DNA of 64,000 nt from Dryococelus australis (taxonomy: Eukaryota > Arthropoda > Insecta > Phasmatodea > Phasmatidae): positions 174,106,239 to 174,170,238 of the forward strand of contig CM056998.1 of assembly GCA_029891345.1 (NCBI GenBank), given 5' to 3'. The notes below the pieces were generated by a model. It made no database searches. It had not been told where the DNA came from and worked only from the letters and a program-made list of their open reading frames with translations. Shown piece by piece: positions 54,936 to 64,000 of this stretch. The translations under genes and the position numbers were made by a program. The number at the start of each line of letters is the position of its first letter. The first letter of the stretch is position 1.

Positions 54936-55590
54936 AACAGCGGAAGAGACTTGTGATATTAGTGTGATAAGCTCTTCGAATATCACTGATTCTCTGAATG
55001 TGTTTGATGTTTCAGTCCCAGTGCAGAATTGTCATGCCAAGGAATGTGTACTCAATTTTCACGTAGCAGCACATCTAAGGAGAATGAAACAAATGAAATT
55101 TCTTTTTCAAGCTTAAATGGAAGCATGCAGACACAACCTTCATCTACTACAGAGTCCAGGATAATTGAAATTTCTTCAAATGCAGGTGTTTCAGGTGACA
55201 GAAGAAAGTTCAAAAGGAGTTTGCTGAGAGAGTTGGAGCTGACGTAAGATGACATCACTCCAAAGAAAAGAAAAATGCTGAAGTTGACTTGTAAAACACA
55301 TAAAAAGTTACAGGCGTCTTAGAAATTGAGTAAAGGAAACTCATAGCAAGATGAAGAAACTTGTCAAGTTGGCTTCATGTCATTACATGAAGCCAACTTG
55401 ACAAGTTTCTTGCGATATGAATTTTTTTTTGTCAGCATAACGTCTCACCTGCAGCAGTTGCATTGCATTGGCAAGTGGAGATGCAAGGAACAGGTTGGTG
55501 AAGCCCGGACATTGGAGGTGGACACGAAGAGGAAAACTGCTTGTCCTTGCACTGTATTTCTGGAAGTGTGTAATATAAATAAAAATTAAT
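54936..55590 (+). pseudogene. THAP-gene downstream exon, broken
   Basis: Follows a T-rich CAG acceptor at about 54920-54935. Two frames continue one another with a shift near 55030-55080. The first has CDISVISSSNITDSLNVFDV; the second has ENETNEISFSSLNGSMQTQP, then RKFKRSLLRELELT, a stop, and TPKKRKMLKL. Serine-rich linker followed by a TPKKRK basic block is typical of THAP proteins before their coiled coil. The frame then enters a 58-base palindrome and loses similarity. AATAAA lies near 55578. Confidence 0.55.
55354..55411. repeat. 58-base perfect palindrome
   Basis: 26-bp perfect inverted arms (55354-55379 and 55386-55411) around a 6-base loop TCATTA, inside the THAP-gene relic. Confidence 0.9.
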
Positions 55591-55842
55591 TAAAGTATCT
55601 GACCTATAATGTTTTATATTTTGGTTTTAAATGCCCATGCCTTTTTTTTTTTTTTTAATACACAACTTTTGGTGTAACTATTTCAATTGGTCTCTTTATG
55701 TGAAAGTCTCAATATTAATTTCGAAGCTGTTCTTTTTTGTTTGTAAGAGTTCCTCTCAGTTGTTCACATCTTAGGAAAGTTGAGTTACATGTCAAACCAA
55801 TTTTTTTTAGAGTTTTTTCCAAGTATTAAAAACTGTAATTTG

Positions 55843-55885
<43 letters not shown>
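55843..55885 (+). repeat. Long poly(A) tract
   Basis: 43 consecutive A, about 250 bases after the last THAP-gene frame and preceded by T-rich tracts. Confidence 0.95.
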
Positions 55886-55889
<4 letters not shown>

Positions 55890-56886
55890 GTGCACATGAG
55901 ATATGTTAATTCATTTCAAGAACACATAAAGATGAGAGGTAATTTATGCTAATTAAGAATACAGAACTACACAATATAAAACATTTGTCTGTAGCAATAA
56001 TATGGAATGGATTGACATTTGCGATTTCAAATGCATCATGTTGGCCTGTGAGTGGATTTTTTACATGCCTACATTTATAAATGAAAGTTGTATTAAAGGT
56101 TTTTTCCTGTGAAAAAAAAAGAAGGAAGGAAGGATGGTAAATCTTTGTACATTACAAAAGTTATTCGGAATACTTTGAGGTATACCGAATCATAACTGGT
56201 ATAATTATAATAATGTCATCATATTAGAATTTCTTAAATTATACCAACATTTACCAAAATGTCTACAATAAACGTTTACATGGAAACATAACTGGCAGAA
56301 GTTTTGTTTGAAAATTACTAAAACTAAATATAATAAGCTAGATATGAAAGTAAATACAACTTTTCAGGTGGTCAGCGACTAAACTTTAAGAAAGCCTGGA
56401 TTCTAATGGTGCAGTGAGTTCCAGTATTTAAAAGTTCCAATTAATGTGCACTTGGCAACCAGTTATCATAAACATTAAAACTTTTAGAATGCCATCGAGT
56501 AGTCAATGAAACAGGTTTGACGGTGGGACCTTTCCAGAAGCCACCTCACTCTTCCTGTGACTTTGCTCTACAAAACAGAGAGTTAAATACATTACTGCGT
56601 ATATTATTACCAGTAAAGGAGTATTTTTTGGGGAAATTTTACTACATGACTATTAGATGATTCAAATACCCCTGACTATCTAAAATTTTTTGGGCTTCAT
56701 AAGTGTTCTTTTTCACCTATAATTTGGTTACTGGAGATAGTTCTGAAATGCATTGAGAAAGTCTGTAATAGTGGAAACTATAAACTGCAAAAAATTTTAA
56801 CACTATGCAAGTTTAATATTTAATTATCTATTTGGCCTTCGTACTCATGCATTAAAGGTAATGATTTGAACCTTATTTTTAGCTTG

Positions 56887-56935
56887 CCAAAGATTTTTGG
56901 GAGAAAAAAATTAAGTTTTCTCCCAAAAATCTTGG
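56887..56935. repeat. Strong hairpin
   Basis: Arms 56887-56907 and 56916-56935 pair over 20 bp with one bulged A around an 8-base loop; the stem contains TTTTTGGGAG. Confidence 0.85.
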
Positions 56936-57159
56936 GTTTGATTAGTTGTACATTACAAAAGATGGCAGCACCAGCAATAGTTCTTAGCTGGTTGTACAGA
57001 TAGCGCTAGTGTTTTGTTGAAGTAGCATATATTACTTCCAGCCACTAGATGGCAGTAAATAATCTGGACGAGCTTTAACATTGTTGTAAACAATATTACC
57101 CTATATAATCGTTGGGCATGAGTGAGCCTATTGAGTAATTACTACACGTCCCACACATA

Positions 57160-57224
57160 TCTGATACACCTGTCGTGGCCCAGCCCACGTATTCCGGGGG
57201 GTAGGCCACGACAGGTCTATCAGA
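57160..57224. repeat. Strong hairpin
   Basis: Arms 57160-57180 and 57204-57224 pair over 21 positions with one mismatch (ACCTGTCGTGGCC core), around a 23-base GC-rich loop. Confidence 0.85.
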
Positions 57225-59289
57225 TAATTACAGTATTTATTTAACGTTACAGTAATTTACTTGAAGTCGCAGAATAAAATAAAAAGACTGCGAAACCGCA
57301 AAATAAGTGTGCGCTAAGCTAGCATTTTCCTCAAGGTTTTATTACAGCGTTTACTGTGGAAACGTGATTCTATAGAATCAAAGGAGACTGTCTTTGTTTA
57401 TCATTACATTGGTTAAGGACATTTCGGTTACAGGCTGTCCACCATTTTTTCAGTGTACAGTGGATTTTTATATAGTTTCAGTGTGTGTCAACGACACTAG
57501 TAAAATTAGCAATTTTTTGGCCAAGTTGGTTTGTTTTTGTCCATGACAATTTTAATTTATTATCGATCGAGAAGTATTTGTATCGAGTATCGAGACAATA
57601 TTTTGATATCGAGTATCAAGAAAATGTATATCGACCAACCCCTACTACAAAAGGTTTTTAACAATTCTGCAAACGTTGGAAATGTTGTGGGTTCATGGAG
57701 ATAGTAGTTTTAGCTCTAAACATATATTGCAACATATGTTTAGGATAGCCTAATGACTACATTCGTTTATAAGATTTTGTGCAAAAGAATTTTTCTTATC
57801 TGCGGCGGAATTAGTTGTGTAAAAACGTGTTAACTGTCATACAACGTATCAGTTGGCGGCTTTGTGGGATTACCTGTCGCAACTTCCGATTTTTAATCTT
57901 ACAAAACTCCAGCTGTACTTCGTGATTTTAAGTGTTTTGCTGTTGTAGGTGTGGTTAACTGTGTGTGCTATTTAAGTCTCACAGGTAAGTGTATAATGTT
58001 TCAAAATGCGATATTGGGTTGGGTTTTATGAAGTTATTAATACTGTGTAGTTGTTCTTTTCTGTGAGAAATATATATTATTTTAATTAGTACTTTAATAA
58101 TTGTGAAATTTACAATCGTGCGAAAGTGGGAAACGTAGGGAAATATTTTATCTTTGCTGTAGTGATGTAAATTCTTTTACACGGATTGTTCTTTTGCTCT
58201 ATTTTAATTTAAATGCCGAAGTTAGCCGTTGCTTACAGTTTCGCACAGTAGCTTGCCACAAAATATCGCCGGTTCAATGAAACGCTCTGTGAACCAATGA
58301 CGTAAAAATATTGTTTTAGTTATTACTACGTATTTTTATTACTTTTGCCTTGTACGACGAATACTTATATAGTTATCGTTCCGTGTTAGGAACCGTACGA
58401 AGAACTTATGTATTACAGAATTCCTACCCATAACGAATTTAAGTAGGTTAAGTATTGGGTGCTCTATGTACAGAAAGATTATTTTAAAATCAGTCGAGAA
58501 CAATCTGTGAAACGAATTTGAATGATAAAACGCAAGTTACAGTCTATAAATTCTTAAGATTGTGGTTTAGAGTAAAATTAATTGTGTTTACGAGGAATAC
58601 ATAGTGCATTTAGTGTTTGTTAAATATGCAACATAACCAAGGAGGGTGCTGGCCCACCAAGAGAAATTCCGGGCCCCTGAGCAATGTGTGCTTTGCCCCC
58701 CGCCCCAAAAATGGACCATGTTCAATAACTTAAATAGTCGCCATCCATGCAAAAAAAAGTTTCTAAGTTTTGAGTGTCGATATTAGATTTTTAGTCATAC
58801 TTCATCTTATAAGTAAACATTTACAAGTCAGGCCCGACCCAGGGATCTAGGCCCAGAACATTGCATACCTTGCTCCCCCCCCCCCCCTTCTTGACGGGCC
58901 AGGAAAGGGTGGTTTTTGCATGCTAGGAAGCTGTAGAACTGTTAAGGTAAAGGTAATGTAGGGTAGAAAATGTAAGCAGGTTATGGGCGTCGGAACTGGC
59001 GGCCAGGGGGACATTGACCCCATCACTTCTATTGGTTGGGGGACAAGCAAAACATTAGGGAATAAACAGGAGAAACAGTCCAAGTGAAATTAAATTTACA
59101 TAGGAAATAATAATTAAGTACATTAGTTATGAATATACATTTAACATGTGCTCATGCAACTGCAAACATAGAATTCTCAATTCTCTACACCTCGCTTTAC
59201 AGTTAAACATCTCTGCTAAAGGCTGTCCACGATAAAGTGAGCACTTTTGAAATGAACCTTAGAATTTTTCATTTTACCATTTGGCATGT

Positions 59290-59716
59290 TTTTATTGTTA
59301 CAGTAAATATAGAAGTGGAGGTGTATGCATATTTGTGCAAGAACGCCTAACTTTTTTAAGTAGAGATGACTTAATGTTGTTGAATAATGAAACAAATTTT
59401 GAAATCTCAGCAATACAGGTAAATCAAACAGTTAGCTCAAATAGGAGTGTAATAATGTGTATTTATAGGTCTCCAAATGGAGGCTTTTTTTTTTTTTAAG
59501 TTGAAAAATAGGAATTGTTATTATTCAAACTGTACAAAGAGAAGTCTCACATAATTCTTTGTGAGGACATGAATATTGACTTGGACAGTAGTGGCCAGTT
59601 TAAGAAATCATATGTAAATTTACTTGCTAGCATTGGTTTGAAAGCAATTATAGTCTCTCCCACCAGAGAAACTAAAACGACAAAATCTGTTACTGTGAAA
59701 TGTACATTTTTTTAAA
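59290..59716 (+). pseudogene. LINE endonuclease fragment
   Basis: Endonuclease domain: YRSGGVCIFVQERLTFLSRD near 59311-59370, EISAIQVNQTVSSNRSVIMC then IYRSPNGG near 59402-59482, and IILCEDMNIDLDSSG near 59550-59595 (GDFN replaced by EDMN). A T-run near 59490 causes a frameshift. Truncated by the inserted LINE tail at about 59716. Confidence 0.75.
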
Positions 59717-60080
59717 ATGTACATTCACATACACACGCAATTAGGCTACCGCCCGGTGGCGAGCTCTCTCAACTCTCCTTCACCCGACCAACTCCTTTTC
59801 CACTCCCTTCCTGAATTTACCAACCCCTCTCGCAGATACCAATTCCTCCCTCAACACATTCCACTCCCTCACAGACCTCACAAGCATGGACTGCCTACCC
59901 TGCTCAGTTCTCCTCCACACCCTCTGAAGCTTCTCGCTGTTGTTTCCTCTTCCTCTAAACTCTCCCTTACTTAGCTTTCAGTGTAGCCCTCCCCATCCTC
60001 CCTCTTCATTCACCACCCTGTACATCCTGACTAACCGTTCAACTTTCCTCCTGTCCTTCAATGAGCTCCACCCCATGAGC
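59717..60080 (-). pseudogene. Inserted LINE RT C-terminal tail
   Basis: Closely matches 52853-53215, the C-terminal coding and 3' end of the CR1/jockey-type LINE on the minus strand, including the shared terminal AATTAGGCTACCG...GGTGGCGAGCTCTCTC. GAGCTCCACCCCATGAGCTCCAC at the right junction shows a short duplication (ATGAGCTCCAC). The other side has AAATGTACATT twice. Confidence 0.85.
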
Positions 60081-60084
60081 TCCA

Positions 60085-61267
60085 CAGACATTGAAAAATT
60101 CAAATTCAACAGGTATAGATGAAATTCCAAGTATAATACGTAAAAATAATGTTCAATCTTTGCTAAATCCGCTAGTATTTTTGATCAGTAGATCTTTTGA
60201 AACGGGAGTTTTTCCAGATGATCTCAAACATGCTAAAGTTGTACCCTGTTTAAAAAGGGAGGTAGAAGTAATGTAGAAAACTACAGACCAATCTCTCTTT
60301 TAAACAATGTATCAAAAATCTTTGAATCTTTAATGAAAAATAGACTGCTGAAGCATCTTAATAAATTCAACCTAATAAACCATCCCAACAGTGTTTTCTG
60401 AAAAGGAAAGAGCACAGAATCTGCTATTGCTTAATTTACTTCACATATACACCACACATTAGAGAAAAACAGACAGGCTGTGGGTTTATTTCTCGACTTG
60501 TCAAAAGTGTTTGATACCGTTGACCATGAAATACTCTTAAATAAACTCGAGGCAGCTGGGATAAGAGGTGGTGTAAGAAATTGGTTTAAATCACCTCAGT
60601 AACAGAATGCAGATAGTTGAAACCGAATTCATAAATAGTCACAGTTTTAGAGAAATCTACCACTCCAATCCTAAAAAAAAAACAATTAACATAGGTGCAC
60701 CTCAAGGCAGTGTTCTTGGTCCAGTCTTATTCCGCATCTACTCCCATTATAACAGACTGCAATATAGTTATATATACTAACGCCACAAATATAGTAATAA
60801 GCAGTGCAAACAGTATGCTTCTTGAATGTAAAATAAATCAGACATTAATAAGATTAAATAATTTGTTAGCTTCTCACAAATTACATTTAAATACAGAAAA
60901 AATGAAATTAATACAATTCTCCTTAAAAAAAAATAATCTAGATCCATTAAACATTCGCATTGGTGGAAAAACAATAGAAAGTGTCCTAAACACAAAATTT
61001 ATAGGTGTCAAAATAGATAAGTTCAGCTGGAGATATATTGAGGACTTAACAAGAAAACTAAGTATTGCATGTTATATGCTTCGTATTCTGTCTGAAAGAT
61101 GTAGCATAATTTGCCTGAAGGCTGCCCATTTTGCTTATGTACACACATTAATAAAATTTGGAATAATTTTTTGGGGCATTTACAAAAAAAACTTAAATAA
61201 AATACTTGTTATGCAAAAAAAGAGCACTACGTATAATGTTCCAAAAACACACACATACACACTGTAA
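60085..61267 (+). pseudogene. LINE reverse transcriptase
   Basis: RT continues after the insert. Blocks: STGIDEIPSIIRKN near 60110-60150, FETGVFPDDLKHAKVVPCLK near 60197-60256, NYRPISLLNNVSKIFESLMK near 60280-60340, AVGLFLDLSKVFDTVDHEIL (first catalytic Asp) near 60478-60537, and GAPQGSVLGPVLF near 60693-60731. The catalytic box reads YTNATN near 60774-60791 where YADD is expected. A 190-codon stretch to 61267 carries LNTEKMKLIQFSLKK, NTKFIGVKIDKFSWRYIEDL and FGIIFWGIYKKNLNKILVMQ. Stops and shifts make it inactive. Confidence 0.8.
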
Positions 61268-61989
61268 ACCATTGTTCAAAGCTTAGGCATCCGCCCTACG
61301 CCTTATGTATACGTACACAATTCAATTGTATACATACATAAAAATATTGATACCAAATGTCAGCTAAACACACAGGTGCATTTTCATGATACTAGAAGCA
61401 AAGATAATGTCCATATTAACTTTATAAATAAAAGCAGCACCATGAAACTGGTTCAGGCCAATGGAAAAAGACTTTACAATAATCTGCCACTGTCTCTTTA
61501 AAAAAAATAAAGGACCACCCAACTTTTTGCCACAAACTGACTGATTTCCTGCTAGATTATTGCTATTACGATGTTGAAGAATTTTTTTGTACATGAGTTG
61601 TCGCACTGTTACTATTCTATTTCAAAATATACACAATGTATAAATTTACAGTTGCAATAGTAGTGTGTTTAGTTCAATTAGTTGTAATTGGAGTTGCCAT
61701 TTGTATTGTGTTTAGTATATTAAGTACTGTGCAAACATTTGTTTTGTACAATATTATTGTGTATTTTATTGTATATATTTGTATTTTAATCTGACATGAC
61801 TTGTTCCATATCTCAATTTTGAGATCTCAGGAATGCAAATAAATGAAATGAAATAAGTCACTGCCCCTGCATGCATATATTTTAACTGGCTCACTGAGTG
61901 ACTTGCACCCTGTAAAGTTGGTAACGAAGGATGGAAAGTAGTTAACTTAAATTATTTCTGTCACTTTCTGTTTATTTAATGCATCAAAG

Positions 61990-63703
61990 GGTAATTCTTA
62001 AGAATAGGGGCTTTTTCAATAAATCGAAAACATAATACCTGGATGTGTTAGATATGATTATTAGCAATCATACTTACTAGGAATTTTGGAGGGGCTTCAA
62101 GTAGTTTGCTGTAAAAAATAAATAAAATATGATAGGGAAGAGGGTTATCAGAAAAGCTGTGTTTATGCTATAAAACACTTTTAATTTATGTAGAATATAT
62201 TTATATAGGGTCGCGTAATTGTTTTACCTTGAAGAATACTGTTAGCAGCAAATATTTAATGTGTAAAATCTAATTTACAGGACATATTTATGCCGCCCTG
62301 CTGAGGTTATACAAGTATACAACACAGGTATCAAACTGTCCGAAATCTGGTGAATTACTCAAGGCTTACGTTGTCTATATTCATGTACCTGATTGATATG
62401 TATAGGGGCGTGAGTTTACAATTTACTAGAACGTATAAAATACAATAGTTTAACATAGGAACGGGTCCACATTGTGTGTTTACGTCGGCCAACATGTTTG
62501 GCCTACTATGTATGGTACATGTATCAGTATTTGGCCTACTGTATGACTATGAAGTAGTAATGGTACGAAATGTACCATTATATTGTGTCTGTGTACCATT
62601 GTATTTCTATGACAGAACAGAACCGATCGACAGTGCCGATGTACGTAGTTTCTGGTAAAATGGCAAGTAGTGCAGTTCGTGTTCAGGAAGTGTTGCCGCA
62701 ATGCATAAACACATGTTTTATTGAAAGTCATGTTGATTGAAGTGTTAAATCTAATAATTGTGTGAAATTACAAGTGTTTCTATGCTATTATAGAAAGGGA
62801 AAAGGGAAATTATTATATATGTGCGGTGATAAGCGTATCTATATAGAGTGGTCAAATGGACCAAAGTTGTGGGGTCCGTATTCGTAAAATCGTATGAATG
62901 GCATGTGATTTGGTGATTATTAACTAAATTAAATTAATTTTTTGGGAAAGAAATTGCGGAAATTTCACTCAATTACACAGAACACAAATTTACTAGAGGC
63001 ATCAACATTTGACCAATAGAAACCCCAAAAATGATAGTGGGGAGGGTTATAAAGATCAGGGAATTGTGGGGTAAAACTAGTGAAACATATGTACAAAATT
63101 TAATATTTATTAATGAAAATATTTTAAATTGCAAAAATGCTGTACAAGCGTAGCCATACATTATGCACCGAGCCAGAGTCCCAACGCCAGCAGGAAAGTA
63201 AATCCCCAAAACAGCGATTCAAGGCATGACGGCAATTTTTTTTAGGTGGTGACGTTAGTGTTGCGCATCAGCGAAGCTTGAAGTTTGCCCATAAGTTATT
63301 GTCATGTGTAGCCTATTTGCCCTGAAAAATAATGTGTGTGTGTTTTGCAATTTAACATATTTTTGTAATATTACTGTAATATTGTCTCATGAAAACATGT
63401 TTAATTGCAACAAAATTGAACTAAACATGACCTAAATTGACAATGTTATCAATACAATGTAGAAATACTGTATTGGGGACGGCTGTGAACTGGAGGGAAA
63501 TTGAGGGGTAAAAGTTTATAATGAAAATTACATATTTTGTATTTTTTTAACCCACAATTTCCCTGATCTTCATAGCCCTCCCCACTATAGTTTTTAGGGT
63601 TTCTATTGGTCAAATGTTGATGCCCTTAGTAAATTCGTATTCTTTGGATTTATACCACTTTCCAAAATTTTTTTCATATAACCCCCTATTCTTAAGAATT
63701 ACC
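61990..63703. mobile_element. Inverted-repeat DNA element
   Basis: The ends share GGTAATTCTTAAGAATAGGG (61990-62009, and inverted at 63684-63703). A second inverted pair lies inside: about 62986-63075 with 63549-63640, around 90% matching by eye (TTGACCAATAGAAACCC, AGTGGGGAGGG, GATCAGGGAA). No transposase frame is visible, so it looks non-autonomous. Clear target duplication not seen. Confidence 0.65.
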
Positions 63704-64000
63704 GTATGCTGAAACACTATACCCGTTAAGGGCTGTCTACAATTGGCTGTTCCTGTGGATGTGGAGGTCTTCGAAACTCTGCATCAAGTGATGTCACATT
63801 GACACAGTCCGAATATGGTCAACAAATGCGTTGTCCGAAGTGAGCTTTCAGAATCTGACACTATGTCGCAGTAAATTCGGTAGGCCTATATTAATTGTTA
63901 CAGAGTAATTTTTAAATTTGCTGAATTTTTATATATTTAATATTTTACGAGACAGGTGATTCGCATGTTTATTTATAATATACACCTTATTTGTTTTATT
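63704..64000. other. No gene recognised
   Basis: AT-rich sequence to the window end, with no motif on either strand. Confidence 0.5.

Larger units (their letters stand above)
55886..59289. other. No gene recognised, hairpins only
   Basis: About 3.4 kb without a recognisable gene on either strand. It includes two strong hairpins (56.9 and 57.2 kb) and a TATCGAGTATCGAG-type repeated patch near 57560-57635. A possible splice donor (CACAGGTAAGT at about 57981-57991) suggests a non-coding exon there. A 10-11 base C run lies near 58877. The sequence near 59217 (AAAGGCTGTCCAC) recurs with one change near 63727. Confidence 0.45.
59290..61856 (+). mobile_element. Jockey-type LINE, 5' truncated and interrupted
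   Basis: Truncated in the endonuclease domain. It runs through RT to a 3' end with AATAAATGAAATGAAATAA repeats at about 61838-61856. A fragment of a different LINE (minus strand) interrupts it at 59717-60080. The last 250 bases are non-coding and end with the short tandem ATGAA repeat typical of jockey-like tails. Confidence 0.8.

Noticed and set aside
57540..57640. Satellite or hAT element end from TATCGAG repeats
   Set aside because: Only a few imperfect units, and no paired terminal inverted repeat was found.

Overview
This 64 kb window looks like a repeat-dense stretch of a large, A+T-rich animal genome, most likely an arthropod. The evidence is its mix of mobile elements: Ty3/gypsy and copia LTR retrotransposons, Tc1-like and Merlin-like DNA transposons, jockey/CR1-type LINEs, a tRNA-derived SINE and several foldback elements. 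I found no intact host protein-coding gene. Most recognisable coding sequence is broken by stops and frameshifts, and the species cannot be named from what is visible.

Layout. 1-2.7 kb: unassigned sequence, a tRNA-type SINE and a Tc1 transposase relic. 3.0-7.0 kb: a decayed gypsy element with short LTRs (G1). 7.0-37.65 kb: a graveyard of one related gypsy lineage whose LTRs start with TGAC(A/G)TGT(A/G)CC or close variants. Copies are A (minus, 7.0-10.2), B (plus, 10.3-21.5, the only one with recognisable gag, protease, RT, RNase H and integrase), C (minus, 22.1-26.0), D (plus, 29.3-32.3) and E (minus, 32.5-37.65), plus an extra LTR at 27.3-28.45. A copia-like gag/protease fragment at 26.0-27.15 is cut by C. 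A further related solo LTR lies at 49.76 kb.

38.5-43.1 kb is unlike its surroundings: a compact cluster of small decayed genes on both strands. It includes an LCAT-like lipase pseudogene with its Ser-Asp-His triad, a cysteine-rich gene with an internal duplication, a membrane-segment protein and a very strong hairpin. It may be an endogenised large DNA virus fragment, but no viral hallmark gene was recognised. 44 kb holds a Merlin (ISXO2-like) transposase relic. 47.3-49.4 kb is a large foldback containing a nested palindrome and a Tc1 element with TIRs. 50.6-52.5 kb has direct repeats bracketing a LINE endonuclease fragment. 52.85-53.9 kb is a LINE RT fragment next to a foldback MITE. 54.65-55.9 kb is a broken THAP-domain gene with a palindrome and a long poly(A). 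56-59.3 kb has no gene. 59.3-61.86 kb is a LINE interrupted by another LINE's tail, followed by an inverted-repeat element at 61.99-63.70 kb.

The strongest candidate for something undescribed is the gypsy lineage of copies A, C, D and E. Upstream of the capsid region its Gag carries a conserved cysteine-rich module followed by PHD-type zinc fingers, probably two in tandem. Its LTRs share a short hairpin whose stem sequence changes between copies while pairing is kept. I know of no gypsy group described with this Gag layout, but I could not search.
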